A stretch of DNA of 64,000 nt from Spirochaetia bacterium (GCA_017649605.1 JAGCGL010000018.1:1-64000); one strand, 5' to 3'; shown: positions 15,966 through 24,916, counted from the first letter of the stretch. Notes: generated from the sequence alone by a model not told the origin. Translations and numbers: made by a program.

Positions 15966-17907
15966 AGTAGCCTTCAACCTCCCTCTTAAAAAAGTATTCA
16001 CCTACCTTCCGCCCGAAAAAGGGGAGTGTGGTGTGGGAATGCGGGTCAAAGCTCCATTTGGCCGCAGAGAGGTTCAGGGTTTTGTGGTAGAGGTTGCCGA
16101 GCAGCTGGATGAAGATGTATCAAACCTTAAATCTATAACAAAAATAATGGAGTCTGATCCTCTGTTCGACAGCTCCACATGGCAGACCGCCCTCTGGATT
16201 GCCGATATGTATATGTGCGGCTGGGGCGAGGCTTTATATGCAATGCTTCCCGGTGGCAAACGGGAGAAAGATCTTGAGGACGAGATGGAGGGCTCCTATG
16301 GTCTTCCTGGTTCAATAACCCTTACCGAAGAGCAGCAGAATGCTGTGGAGAGTATCCTGAAAGGGAAAGAATCCCTTTTCTATATCCACGGAATAACAGG
16401 GAGCGGAAAGACCGAGGTTTTCCTTACCCTGGCAGAAAAGATGCTGGAAGAGGGGAAGGGAATTATCTATCTGGTGCCAGAGATTGCACTGACCCACCAG
16501 ATGGTGGATGCTGTCAAGAAGAGGTTTGCCGATACTGTTGCAGTACTCCATTCAGCCCTGACTCCAGCCCAGCGTCTTAAGCAGTGGCGCCGTATACAGA
16601 GCGGAGCGGCAAAGGTAGTCATAGGGGCACGTAGCGGTATCTTTGCTCCGGTCCAGAACCTGGGGCTTATCATAATAGACGAAGAGCACGAGAACTCATA
16701 TAAATCAGGCTCTTCTCCACGTTACCACGCCCGTCAGGTTGCAATGTACAGGGCTAAAAAAGAGAATGCAAAGCTGGTCATGGGAAGTGCAACACCATCG
16801 GTGGAGGCCTATTATCTGATGGAGAAGGGGACTATAACCAGGATTTCCCTTACAAAACGTGTCTCTGGTGGACAGCTTCCTAAGATACAGGTTGTAGATA
16901 TGAGCAAGGAGCACTATGCTGTTTCTGATGTGCTCAGGAAAGAGATTTCCCGGGTATGCGGCGAGGGGAGGCAGGTTATCCTGTTCCTTAACAGGAGAGG
17001 GTTCTTCTACAACTTCTCCTGTATCGACTGTGGTTACGAGGCCAAGTGCACCCACTGCTCCATACCTCTTACATATCATAAGGACAGGGGCCTTCTTATA
17101 TGCCATTACTGCGGCTACTCCCAGCGCCCAGAGCGATCCTGCCCGCAGTGCGGCTCGCTTCAGGTGGGGTATGGCGGCTTTGGCACCGAGAAGATAGAGG
17201 ATGATATCCAGCGCCTTTTCCCCCACCTGAAAACCCTCCGCCTGGACAGCGACACCGCCTCTAACAAGGGGCGTACCAAGGCAGTGCTGGACAGCTTTGC
17301 AAAAGGGGAGGCTGATATTCTTTTAGGAACCCAGATGGTGGCCAAGGGGTTCAATTTCCCCAAGGTGTCGCTGGTGGGAATAATTCTGGCCGATACTACG
17401 CTGCAGATGCCAGACTTCCGCTCTGCCGAGCGGACATTCTCTCTGCTTACCCAGGTGTCGGGCAGGTCCGGCCGCTTTTCTGCCGATGGCAAGGTAATAA
17501 TCCAGACATATAGGCCAGGGAGCTATGCTATAGCCTGTGCCGCTACGCTGGATGAGAAAGGTTTTTATAAGCAGGAGCTTCAGTCTCGGCAGATGTTGGG
17601 TTTCCCACCTTTCTCGAGGCTTTTCCGCTTTGTGTTCCGCAGCAAGAACCAGGAGAAGGCTTCCTCATCTGCTTCCGATTTTGCTCAGCTTCTTACTCAG
17701 ATGCAGCCTTCTGGGTTCCGGTTCCAGATGCTTGGGCCGGCAGAATGTCCTCTGGCAGTAATCTCAGACAACTACAGATATCAGATTATAATAAACACAG
17801 ATAAGTTTGCCGCTGCCCATGGCATTCTTTCTGCAGCTTTTGCTGCTTATAAAGCTCCTTCAGGGGTCTATGTTGAATCGGATGTAGATCCTTTAAGCCT
17901 TATGTGA
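15955..17907 (+). CDS. priA: Primosomal protein N', replication restart helicase
   Basis: 3'-5' DNA helicase that reloads the replisome at stalled forks. The 650 residues are slightly short for PriA. N-terminal 3'-end-binding domain, Walker A GITGSGKTE near 146, DEEH box, ARSGIFAP and GSATPS motifs, then a paired zinc-binding region (CIDCGYEAKCTHC, CHYCGYSQRPERSCPQC) and GTQMVAKGFNFP. All core helicase and zinc elements are present. The stop abuts, with no spacer, the stop of the convergent gene at 17908. Confidence 0.96.
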   Translation: MYIKVAFNLPLKKVFTYLPPEKGECGVGMRVKAPFGRREVQGFVVEVAEQLDEDVSNLKSITKIMESDPLFDSSTWQTALWIADMYMCGWGEALYAMLPGGKREKDLEDEMEGSYGLPGSITLTEEQQNAVESILKGKESLFYIHGITGSGKTEVFLTLAEKMLEEGKGIIYLVPEIALTHQMVDAVKKRFADTVAVLHSALTPAQRLKQWRRIQSGAAKVVIGARSGIFAPVQNLGLIIIDEEHENSYKSGSSPRYHARQVAMYRAKKENAKLVMGSATPSVEAYYLMEKGTITRISLTKRVSGGQLPKIQVVDMSKEHYAVSDVLRKEISRVCGEGRQVILFLNRRGFFYNFSCIDCGYEAKCTHCSIPLTYHKDRGLLICHYCGYSQRPERSCPQCGSLQVGYGGFGTEKIEDDIQRLFPHLKTLRLDSDTASNKGRTKAVLDSFAKGEADILLGTQMVAKGFNFPKVSLVGIILADTTLQMPDFRSAERTFSLLTQVSGRSGRFSADGKVIIQTYRPGSYAIACAATLDEKGFYKQELQSRQMLGFPPFSRLFRFVFRSKNQEKASSSASDFAQLLTQMQPSGFRFQMLGPAECPLAVISDNYRYQIIINTDKFAAAHGILSAAFAAYKAPSGVYVESDVDPLSLM

Positions 17908-19077
17908 TTATTTAGAGAGCAGATTATTCAGTGCGATGTCTGCGGCCTGTGCAATCTCCGGCGGCCATCCTGCATTCTTGGCTACTATAAGCTGATCTGC
18001 GGCATTGGCATCTCCAGAATTTCCAAGGGAGTTGATCACCATAAGAACAATTTTATGGTTTTCATATTTGGTTGCCCCTTCCCGGGTATACTTGTTCTGT
18101 TCCTTAAGATAATCAGAAAGAACCTTTACTCCGTTCTGGCAGTGTGGTGCAGCCTTTATGGCCAGGTCTGTGAATGTCAGGCTGTAAGAGCCGTAGAGAA
18201 TCTTCTTGATTGCAGCCTCGGTTCCTCTTACCTTGTAAGGGGATTTCTCGATGGTGGTGCAGGCATTGAGCATATAATCGCCGAACTCATAGTCGTTGAT
18301 GATAGTCTCGGCAAAGATATAGGCCGCCAGATCCACCTTCTGCACCTCAAGTGCATTTGATTTACGGCTTATATCCAGTATAAGGGTGCGTCCCTTTGAA
18401 CTGTGCTCCCTGTCTGATATATCCTTGAGGATAGAGGTTGGATTGCGCACAATGACAGTCATGGCCTTGGCAGCACGCTCCTGTACCCCTGACTCCTTGG
18501 AATAGTCGCTCATCTGGGCGTAGAAAAGAGGTTCGTAGCTGGATTTGACATGGAGGCTTTCCAGTGCCAGCACGCAGGACCATGCAGTTTTCTCATTCTC
18601 TTTAAGAACATTGTCGTAGCCCTGGGTAAGGAGGAAATACTGTTTGTTGTTTGAGTCTTCCAGAAGCTCTGCTATGTTGTTTTCATACTGTACTGCACCA
18701 ATCTTTCCAAGGGATTCGGCAGCTTCTCTTACCAGCTGGTTGTTGTCTGATTCCTGGAAAATAGTGAAGATTATCTCTGCATCCTCGAGAAGGTTGGTTT
18801 CTCCGATCCGTGCTATAAGGACTTTCTTGAAGGCATCAACAGCCTCTTCGCTCTGGTCTGCGAATTCTCCGTTCATTGTATCTTTAAGCTTTGCTGATGC
18901 ATAGGCACCTGCAAGCCGGTCAGATTTATCAAATGCATTATCCAGCAGCTCTGTCTTATATTCCAGATCCGACTGCTCCACTATCCGCAGCATGGTCATA
19001 GACTGGTCGAAGGTGCCGGCCCTCAGCGGCAGAACTATACAGATGGTCAGAAGGACAGATGCAAATAACTTTCTCAT
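17908..19077 (-). CDS. Exported HEAT-repeat-like protein
   Basis: Protein of 389 residues with a signal peptide (residues 1-20, ending near PLRAG). The rest is alpha-helical with helix-pair repeats such as NNQLVREAAESLGKIGAVQY, SGVQERAAKAMTVIVRN and KIVLMVINSLGNSGDANAAD, typical of HEAT/ARM solenoids. It is probably a periplasmic scaffold. No enzyme motif is seen. It lies 9 nt after the lysine/glutamate-rich lipoprotein gene and is likely co-expressed with it. Function unknown. Confidence 0.7.
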   Translation of the reverse strand: MRKLFASVLLTICIVLPLRAGTFDQSMTMLRIVEQSDLEYKTELLDNAFDKSDRLAGAYASAKLKDTMNGEFADQSEEAVDAFKKVLIARIGETNLLEDAEIIFTIFQESDNNQLVREAAESLGKIGAVQYENNIAELLEDSNNKQYFLLTQGYDNVLKENEKTAWSCVLALESLHVKSSYEPLFYAQMSDYSKESGVQERAAKAMTVIVRNPTSILKDISDREHSSKGRTLILDISRKSNALEVQKVDLAAYIFAETIINDYEFGDYMLNACTTIEKSPYKVRGTEAAIKKILYGSYSLTFTDLAIKAAPHCQNGVKVLSDYLKEQNKYTREGATKYENHKIVLMVINSLGNSGDANAADQLIVAKNAGWPPEIAQAADIALNNLLSK

Positions 19078-19086
19078 CGGGTCCTC

Positions 19087-20238
19087 CTATTTGTCGTACA
19101 GGATACAGCTCTGTTCAAGCTGCTCCAGCTCTCTGCCATCGCCTGAATAAGTGGTTTTAAGCACTTTCAGATATTGTTCCGAATAGGTATAGGTTATATA
19201 CCACTGCAATTTTTTATCTTCGCCCTGGAATTCCTCCCGGTATATAAGGCCGTTGCGGAATGTGGACCTGTGCTGTGCCAGAAGGTTGTCGTCCTTGTCG
19301 TAGGCACTTTCGCATATCAGGTTTCCATTCTTATCAAATTCATTTATAAAATATTCCGACAGGATACCGTTTGAGCTGTAGCTGTCCACCCTGGTGTTCC
19401 TGCCGTTTGTGTAGGAGTAAATATTGTAGGAGAGCAGGGTCTTGCTGCCGTTGTAGATACGCCATTCAGCAGTACGTCCTGCATCGTTGTATTCGTATTC
19501 CTCAATAGCGATAAGCTTGTTAGAGCCGTTGAAAAGCAGCTGTTCCGATATCTTGCCCGCCTCGTTCCTGTTTATTACATAGTAGCGGATAATATTGTTG
19601 TCCTTATCCAGGTAGCGCTTCCGTTCGGTACGCACCTCGATTTTTTCAGTTACCACCTGCTCAATAAGCTCATTGTGGATATCATATATCTCTACCCGTA
19701 CAGGATTCAGCTTATCCTGCCCATAGGTGTAGACCGATGAAGATGTGATTTGACCGTTTTCTTTCTTTATTTCTTTAAGGGGGACATGAATCTTTGTGAA
19801 CTTAATGCCGGTTTCGGCGCTCTGCTGCTCCTGTTCTTTCTCTTTGTCTGTCTCTTCTGCCTTATTCTTCTCTTGAGATTTTCCTTTACCCTTTAATTTC
19901 TTATGTTCTTTTTTCTGCTCTTTCTGTTTGGTTTTTGCAGGTTCTTTAACCTGTTCTATCTCTTTGGTCGGTTCCTGTTCCTTCGGCTGCTCTATCTCTT
20001 TTGCAGGTTCTTCTTCCTTAGTTATTTCTTCCTTAGCTGTTTCTTTTACTTCTTGGGGTTTTTCTTTCTCGGGCTTTTCAATCTTAGGCTGTTCTGCTTT
20101 TGGTTCTTCTGCCTTTGGCTGCTCCTTTACTTCGGGCACAGCCTCTGGAGCTGGTTCTTTCTTCTGAGTTGATGTTGTGGTACATGCTGTAAGAATCAGG
20201 CAGGCTGCAATAAGCAGCCAAGCCAGGCGTTTAGCCAT
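19087..20238 (-). CDS. Lipoprotein with long Lys/Glu/Pro-rich linker and YD-like repeats
   Basis: Lipoprotein of 383 residues. The lipobox LTAC puts the acylated Cys at residue 19. Residues 25-145 are almost all E, K, P and Q in loose repeats (for example KEIEQPKEQEPTKEIEQVKE), probably an extended spacer across the periplasm. The rest has short repeated units with an N/D-aromatic rhythm (YDIHNELIEQ, YLDKDNNIIRYY, YEYNDAGRTAEW, NEFDKNGNLICES) reminiscent of YD/Rhs-type or MORN-type beta repeats. It is probably surface or periplasmic. Function unknown. Confidence 0.7.
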   Translation of the reverse strand: MAKRLAWLLIAACLILTACTTTSTQKKEPAPEAVPEVKEQPKAEEPKAEQPKIEKPEKEKPQEVKETAKEEITKEEEPAKEIEQPKEQEPTKEIEQVKEPAKTKQKEQKKEHKKLKGKGKSQEKNKAEETDKEKEQEQQSAETGIKFTKIHVPLKEIKKENGQITSSSVYTYGQDKLNPVRVEIYDIHNELIEQVVTEKIEVRTERKRYLDKDNNIIRYYVINRNEAGKISEQLLFNGSNKLIAIEEYEYNDAGRTAEWRIYNGSKTLLSYNIYSYTNGRNTRVDSYSSNGILSEYFINEFDKNGNLICESAYDKDDNLLAQHRSTFRNGLIYREEFQGEDKKLQWYITYTYSEQYLKVLKTTYSGDGRELEQLEQSCILYDK

Positions 20239-20261
20239 AATCTCTCCATCCTGATATAAAA

Positions 20262-20410
20262 ACCCGCAAAGCCGCTTGGAGATAATCTCTTGAACTCATT
20301 GTTCAGGTGGGTTTTTAGTCCTCAGATTGCATGAGTATTCCCAAAGGAATGTCAATTGATCCTGGAAAAATCCCTTTTACTATGGTTTGCTCCAAGAGAT
20401 TTTCACTCCG
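20262..20410 (-). ncRNA. ssrS: Candidate 6S RNA downstream of zapA
   Basis: Non-coding stretch just after zapA on the same strand, the conserved location of 6S RNA in many bacteria. Read on the minus strand it folds in the 6S way. Closing stem: CUUGGAG (20391-20397) with CUCCAAG (20275-20281). Then a large open bubble with a small hairpin UGAAC/GUUCA (about 20291-20305) on its 3' side, an inner stem GGGAUUUUU with AAAAACCC (one bulge), and an apical AUUCC/GGGAAU hairpin (about 20336-20350). GCGGG plus five T near 20259-20268 may be part of the terminator. 6S RNA sequesters sigma70 RNA polymerase. Ends are approximate. Confidence 0.6.
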
Positions 20411-20430
20411 CCCGCACTCCGCAGGCACTC

Positions 20431-20721
20431 TTATTCTTCTTCTGTCAGTGCAGCATCTATGCTGCTGATGAGTCTCTGAGCCAATGCCTCTGCATCGGTT
20501 CTGTCTTTTTCTGAGGAGGTCTGCTCCCTGAAAAGCTCATCTATTAAATTTATACAAGTTAATAAAGATATTTTCAAGGGTTCTTTGATATTGAATGATG
20601 ATTGTGCTTTATTTATTTCCTGTTCCAGGTATGAAAGGATTCTGTTGATATAATCAGGATCCTCATTCGTCTGGAATGAGAACGAGGACCCTAATAAGTT
20701 AATTTTGAAAGTGTTGCTCAT
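20431..20721 (-). CDS. zapA: Cell division protein ZapA
   Basis: FtsZ-ring-bundling protein of 96 residues. The N-terminus INLLGSSFSFQTNEDPDYIN followed by ILSYLEQEINKAQ, and a C-terminal helical region with ALAQRLISSIDA, fit ZapA. It follows the coiled-coil protein gene by 12 nt. The downstream RNA-like region supports the call, because zapA and 6S RNA are classic neighbours. Confidence 0.85.
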   Translation of the reverse strand: MSNTFKINLLGSSFSFQTNEDPDYINRILSYLEQEINKAQSSFNIKEPLKISLLTCINLIDELFREQTSSEKDRTDAEALAQRLISSIDAALTEEE

Positions 20722-20733
20722 ATCAGCTTAAGG

Positions 20734-21123
20734 TCAGAAAATATTGAGCTGATCCTTGCCAGGTGCGTTGTCGTCTGGACCCAGCTGGATATTCAGGCTC
20801 TCTTCCTGTGGAGCTGAGAAGGAGAATGCGCTCTGGGCATTCTTGACTTCATTAACATGGGATGGAGTGCTGGAAACAGGCTCCAGGTTGTCGAAGTCAT
20901 CAAAAATCTTGATGGCGTTGGCCAGTTCGTTCTCAACTTCATCATTTCCGCTCTTAAGAGAGGAGACAATGCTCTCCAGTTCTTCTTCCCTCATCTTTGC
21001 ATTTGAAAGGTTGGTCCGGAGCTGTGCGTTCTCGGCTCTGAGTGCCTTGATCATCTCGATTGCTTTTGCAATGCGGTCTTCCAATGCCTTGATCTGTTCC
21101 ATTATGCTCATCCTATACTCCAT
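20734..21123 (-). CDS. Small coiled-coil protein, ZapB-like
   Basis: Protein of 129 residues whose first 75 residues form a strong heptad coiled coil (IKALEDRIAKAIEMIKALRA, ENAQLRTNLS, REEELESIVSSLK), followed by an acidic, Ser/Pro-rich tail. No signal peptide. The ATG overlaps the rplT stop (TAATG), so it is translationally coupled to ribosomal protein synthesis; Met5 and Met8 are alternative starts. Its place directly before zapA and its ZapB/FtsB-like helix suggest a cell-division role, which is inference from context. Confidence 0.7.
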   Translation of the reverse strand: MEYRMSIMEQIKALEDRIAKAIEMIKALRAENAQLRTNLSNAKMREEELESIVSSLKSGNDEVENELANAIKIFDDFDNLEPVSSTPSHVNEVKNAQSAFSFSAPQEESLNIQLGPDDNAPGKDQLNIF

Positions 21124-21482
21124 TAAGCCTTAAGGGCTTCTTTTGCTTTTTCTACAAGTGCTGTGAAAGCAGCCTTGTCCTCGATAGCCATGTTGGAAAG
21201 TGCCTTCCGGTTAAGAACGATATTTGCCTTTGCAAGGCCGTTCATGAACTGTGAATATGTAGTTCCCTGGTTTCTGCACTCTGCGGAGATTCTGGCAATC
21301 CAGAGTGATCTGAAGTGTCTTCTTCTCTGTTTTCTGTGGTCATATGAATTCTGGAGCGCTCTTGCTACAGTCTCTTTTGCAGTCTTGAAAAGCAGGCTTC
21401 TTGAGCCTCTGAATCCTTTTGCTCTCTCTAAAATTTTCTTTCTTCTATCATGACGTCTTGTTCCGTCTACTGCTCTTGGCAT
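21123..21482 (-). CDS. rplT: 50S ribosomal protein L20
   Basis: Assembly protein of the large ribosomal subunit, 119 residues. The sequence is typical throughout: MPRAVDGTRRHDRRKKILER, KGFRGSRSLLFKTAKETV, NSYDHRKQRRRHFRSLWIAR, and YSQFMNGLAKANI. Third gene of the infC-rpmI-rplT operon. No clear L20 autoregulatory leader was recognised. Confidence 0.98.
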   Translation of the reverse strand: MPRAVDGTRRHDRRKKILERAKGFRGSRSLLFKTAKETVARALQNSYDHRKQRRRHFRSLWIARISAECRNQGTTYSQFMNGLAKANIVLNRKALSNMAIEDKAAFTALVEKAKEALKA

Positions 21483-21504
21483 AATCTAACTCCTTTAATT
21501 ATGA

Positions 21505-21702
21505 TTAACTGTAAGGCATCAAAACCTTTGCTCTTGCCTGCTCAGCCTTGCTGAGGATTCCAGAATGTCTAAGGTTTCTCTTCCGTTTTGTTGACTTCTT
21601 GGTCAGAATATGACGCAAGCCCATCTTCTTGTACTTGATTTTTCCTGTTCCAGTAAAGGAATATCTTTTTGCCGCAGATTTGCGAGTCTTCATTTTTGGC
21701 AT
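21505..21702 (-). CDS. rpmI: 50S ribosomal protein L35
   Basis: Small basic large-subunit protein of 65 residues. [20 protein letters not shown] and [19 protein letters not shown] are characteristic. It lies 10 nt downstream of infC with AGGAGG at the start. Confidence 0.98.
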   Translation of the reverse strand: MPKMKTRKSAAKRYSFTGTGKIKYKKMGLRHILTKKSTKRKRNLRHSGILSKAEQARAKVLMPYS

Positions 21703-21712
21703 TAGACGCCTC

Positions 21713-22231
21713 CTATTTTTTGCCCTTTGGACTCAATAACATGGACATATAACGGCCTTCCATCATCGGGGCCTTGTCCAGAACGTACTCACCGTTCAAA
21801 AGCTCCAGGATCTTCTCCAGTGTCTCCCTTCCGATCTCGGTGTGGGCCAGCTGGCGTCCCTTGAACCTTACGGTGATCTTTACCTTGTTTCCTTCGTCGA
21901 GAAATTCTTTAACGTGTTTGGTTTTGAACTGCAGGTCATGTATTTCGATTAATGGCTGCATTCTTACTTCTTTTATTTTAATCTGCTTCTGCTTCTTCTT
22001 TGACTCCTTGAGCTTTTTCTCCTGGTCAAAGACATATTTTCCATAATCCAGCAGCTTGCAGACTGGCGGATTGGCCTGGGGTGCCACCTCAACTAAATCG
22101 TAGCCCCGTTCCTGCGCTAAAGTAAGTGCCTCCTGAATTGATACGACGCCTTTCTGTTCGCCGTTTTCATCCAACAGTCTAACTTCTCTAACTCTTATAC
22201 CCTCATTAATTCTTAATTCCTTTTCAGCCAA
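21713..22231 (-). CDS. infC: Translation initiation factor IF-3
   Basis: Checks start-codon pairing on the 30S subunit. I choose TTG at 22231, giving 172 residues beginning [19 protein letters not shown], the normal IF-3 length; AGGAGG stands 4 nt before it. An upstream in-frame ATG would add 26 unrelated residues. Both domains are present: [15 protein letters not shown] plus [20 protein letters not shown], then the linker rich in Lys and the C-terminal [15 protein letters not shown] rare start codon is typical for infC, which autoregulates through start-codon discrimination. A minus-strand promoter TTGACT/TATTTT lies within about 22265-22305. Confidence 0.96.
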   Translation of the reverse strand: MAEKELRINEGIRVREVRLLDENGEQKGVVSIQEALTLAQERGYDLVEVAPQANPPVCKLLDYGKYVFDQEKKLKESKKKQKQIKIKEVRMQPLIEIHDLQFKTKHVKEFLDEGNKVKITVRFKGRQLAHTEIGRETLEKILELLNGEYVLDKAPMMEGRYMSMLLSPKGKK

Positions 22232-22342
22232 TAGTCCTCCTAATATAAATTCTGTAATAATATGTTCAAAAAAAATATCATATACAAATAATTTAGTCAA
22301 TATCGGCACCGAAATGACGATAAATGTGAATAGGGAACAGTG

Positions 22343-23254
22343 ATGACCGGTACATCATATACAATTTCAGGCGGGGAAAAACAGAATAAAACCCCTCATA
22401 CAATACCATGGACTCTTCTGGTGCTAGGCAGGGGGCGGTCTGCGCTTCAGGCCCATAAATATGGGTTTGCCGAGGTTATCTCGATAGAAAGCTCTGCCCA
22501 TAGGAGAATGGAGGCTGTCCCAGAGGTAAAGACCCTTATAACCGACACAGCTGTAAACCCAGGCGAGCAGATAAACATAGGCATAAGTGCTGCCAGCTAT
22601 CCTTTTGTAGCTGTAATCTGGAACGATATGCAGCTTAAGACCCTCTTCTCCCCTAAGTTCATAAGAGAGGTGGAGGATAGCGGTGCTGTCTGCTCTGTCC
22701 CTATGCTGTACAGCCACCAAGGAGACCTTATCCCTTCCATACCGACCCCGGCAAGCAGTATGCGTACTGTGAAGACTATTCCTATGACAGCAATTGAGAC
22801 CGGGACAGCTGCCCTTTATCCTTTCGATTATGCCGGTATTTACAATAAAAAGCTGTTCCAGATGACCGGGGGCTACGACTCCGAGATGAACAGCAGCTTC
22901 TGGCAGAAGATGGATTTCGGCTTCCGCAGCTGGCTGTGGGGCGAAAGAATAGTTCTCAATGCATCGTTCAGAATCTACTATACCAGCGATTTCAAGCAGG
23001 ATGACCAGACCATAGACCAGGATTACCGCCGTTTCTACCTGCGGAACCTGGCAGTACGGATCAAGGATAACTTTGCTTACCTGCCTAAATCGGGAATCTT
23101 CAGCTATATATTCAGGTCTGGAGAAGGGCCGATGGTGGCCATGGCAGAGTATAAAGAGACTGCTGCCTGGGTGGAGCGGAACAGCACACGTTTTGTTCAA
23201 AGCAGCCGGATAATGGTAGAAAACTGGCATCGGGAACCGGAGGAAGAGAAGTAA
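22343..23254 (+). CDS. Glycosyltransferase-2-like protein
   Basis: Protein of 303 residues, read from ATG 22343 (GTG 22340 is directly before it). Its order of elements fits a GT-A fold: an early strand LLVLGRGRSALQAH, an acidic-type motif VIWNDMQLKTLFS near 96, and the late GGYDSEMNSSFWQKMDFGFR, which matches the acceptor/base region of family 2 enzymes. No membrane segments are seen. The donor and acceptor are unknown. It is followed after 4 nt by a wall amidase, so an envelope role is reasonable. The assignment rests on pattern only. Confidence 0.55.
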   Translation: MTGTSYTISGGEKQNKTPHTIPWTLLVLGRGRSALQAHKYGFAEVISIESSAHRRMEAVPEVKTLITDTAVNPGEQINIGISAASYPFVAVIWNDMQLKTLFSPKFIREVEDSGAVCSVPMLYSHQGDLIPSIPTPASSMRTVKTIPMTAIETGTAALYPFDYAGIYNKKLFQMTGGYDSEMNSSFWQKMDFGFRSWLWGERIVLNASFRIYYTSDFKQDDQTIDQDYRRFYLRNLAVRIKDNFAYLPKSGIFSYIFRSGEGPMVAMAEYKETAAWVERNSTRFVQSSRIMVENWHREPEEEK

Positions 23255-23258
23255 CAGC

Positions 23259-24284
23259 ATGGGTAGAAAACTTATCTTAACCATACTGATTTTCCTTGCA
23301 GCCGCATCCCTTTTTGCCGCCGATACCGATATCTTCGCCTTTGCCAAGACTATATCAGGCAAGGTTATATGGGATTCCCGCACAGGAACCGGCCAGCTCT
23401 CCACCTCCCGCTATGTGTATAACTTTATTCCGGGTATCCCCTGGGTTGTATCGGATAAAGGGGATAAGATAGGGCAGGATGCCATCTATATCAAGGATGG
23501 AAAGGTCATGGTGCCAGACTCCTTGGCAAAGGCTATAACCAGCTATCAGCGTGCATCGGTCAAGAAAGATACCAGCGGTCACCGTGTGGCGGCAATATTC
23601 ATAGACCCAGGCCATGGCGGAAAAGACCCTGGCGCTATAGGAACCCACAAGAAAAACGGAAGAACCTTCAAGGTGATGGAGAAGAGTGCAGTTCTGGATG
23701 TGGGTAAGAACCTGCGTGCAAAGCTTACTTCCACCTATCCTGATAAAAAGATACTTATGAGCCGCACAGGAGACACATATCCGACACTGGACGAGCGTGT
23801 GAAGATGGCAAATAGGGTCAAGCTGGGACCCAACGAGACTATCCTGTTTGTCTCTATCCATGCCAATGCCTCCCTTAAACCGCAGGCCAACGGCTTTGAG
23901 GTATGGTATCTGCCCCAGGAATACCGACGTACTGTTGTCGATTCCCAGTCCATAGACTCCACCAACAAGAACCTTCTCTCTGCAGTTAACACTATAACAG
24001 AGGAGGAGCTTTCCATGGAGAGCGAGCTTCTGGCCAAGTCTGTAATGTCGGGCATGAAGGATAAGATAGGGAAGGATATACCATGCCGCGGAATAAAGCA
24101 GGAATCCTGGTTTGTAGTGCGCAATACAAAGATGCCGGCAATCCTCATAGAGATTGGGTTTGTCACCAATCCTAAGGAGGGGGAGCTCCTCTCCAGCCCC
24201 AACTACTTGCAAAAAATATCCGATGGAATCTATAATGGTATAAAAGACTTTGTCTATACTTTCGAGCATTCGGGGAAAAAATGA
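23259..24284 (+). CDS. N-acetylmuramoyl-L-alanine amidase (Amidase_3)
   Basis: Zinc amidase of 341 residues that cuts the MurNAc-L-Ala bond in peptidoglycan. Signal peptide at residues 1-20, then an AMIN-like beta region (ISGKVIWDSRTGTGQL), then the catalytic domain: zinc His in DPGHGGKDPGAIG near 119, Glu in MEKSAVLDVG, His in FVSIHANASLKP, and catalytic Glu in ILIEIGFVTNPKE. All ligands are present. It overlaps the next gene by 4 nt (ATGA). Probably AmiC-like in cell separation. Confidence 0.94.
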   Translation: MGRKLILTILIFLAAASLFAADTDIFAFAKTISGKVIWDSRTGTGQLSTSRYVYNFIPGIPWVVSDKGDKIGQDAIYIKDGKVMVPDSLAKAITSYQRASVKKDTSGHRVAAIFIDPGHGGKDPGAIGTHKKNGRTFKVMEKSAVLDVGKNLRAKLTSTYPDKKILMSRTGDTYPTLDERVKMANRVKLGPNETILFVSIHANASLKPQANGFEVWYLPQEYRRTVVDSQSIDSTNKNLLSAVNTITEEELSMESELLAKSVMSGMKDKIGKDIPCRGIKQESWFVVRNTKMPAILIEIGFVTNPKEGELLSSPNYLQKISDGIYNGIKDFVYTFEHSGKK

Positions 24285-24727
24285 AAAGAGTGTTCCAGAT
24301 TACAGTTTTTCTTGCTCTCATAGTCCTGGTTGTTTTTTCTGTATTTTACTTCAGGAGTCAGAGTGTCTATGTGGAGCGCACCCTTTTCTTTGTAGAGCCT
24401 GTAGCCAAGGCAGTGGTCATGGAGCACCGGCTTATAGCTGAAAAACACGACCTTGAGCTCAATGTGGAGCTTCTTATAAAGGACGAGCTCCTTGGGCCGG
24501 TACTCCTGGTACGGGACAGCGTGTTCCCAGAGGGTACAAAGCTTAACCATATACTGCTCCGGGACGGCGTACTCTATGCTGATCTCAGTCCTGAAGCCAT
24601 GTTCCCATCTGCTCACAGCGGCCTTAACTTCAGGGACAGCATCCGAATTTTGGAAAAGACAATCTCCTTCAACTTCCCGGAGATAAAAAATATAGTAGTC
24701 ACAATTGACGGAAGCATTCCGAATTGA
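24281..24727 (+). CDS. GerMN-domain membrane-anchored protein
   Basis: Protein of 148 residues with one N-terminal transmembrane helix (about 6-24) and an extracytoplasmic GerMN-like domain: LFFVEP, a central ELLIKDELLGPVL, VFPEGTKLNHILLRDGVLYA, and a closing FPEIKNIVVTIDG. GerMN domains occur in spore-germination and wall-hydrolase-associated proteins. Here the gene is coupled to an amidase gene, so it may modulate that enzyme. Spirochaetes do not sporulate, so the name reflects the fold only. Confidence 0.78.
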   Translation: MKRVFQITVFLALIVLVVFSVFYFRSQSVYVERTLFFVEPVAKAVVMEHRLIAEKHDLELNVELLIKDELLGPVLLVRDSVFPEGTKLNHILLRDGVLYADLSPEAMFPSAHSGLNFRDSIRILEKTISFNFPEIKNIVVTIDGSIPN

Positions 24728-24731
24728 TGTA

Positions 24732-24760
24732 TTGACATTTTTTGGGCAGTGTTATATAAA
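24732..24760 (+). promoter_or_regulatory. Promoter of tRNA-Phe
   Basis: Consensus TTGACA (24732-24737), 17-bp spacer, TATAAA (24755-24760), 13 nt before the mature tRNA end. Confidence 0.85.
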
Positions 24761-24773
24761 CTTCTAATGTCAA

Positions 24774-24846
24774 GCCGGTGTAGCTCAGTTGGTAGAGCAA
24801 TAGACTGAAAATCTATGTGTCATCAGTTCGATTCTGATCGCTGGCA
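24774..24846 (+). tRNA. tRNA-Phe (GAA)
   Basis: 73-nt cloverleaf. The acceptor GCCGGTG pairs with CGCTGGC through one or two wobble pairs, discriminator A. D-arm TAGCTCAGTTGGTAGAGCA, anticodon stem ATAGA/TCTAT, anticodon GAA at 24807-24809, T-loop TTCGATT. CCA is not encoded. Confidence 0.97.
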
Positions 24847-24851
24847 GCTTT

Positions 24852-24881
24852 AACTGGATCTTTAAGGTCCAGTTTTTTTTT
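24852..24881 (+). terminator. Terminator of tRNA-Phe
   Basis: ACTGGA/TCCAGT stem (24853-24858 with 24868-24873) followed by eight or more T. Confidence 0.9.
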
Positions 24882-24916
24882 GCTTGATTATACTTTAATA
24901 AATAGATATACTTTTT

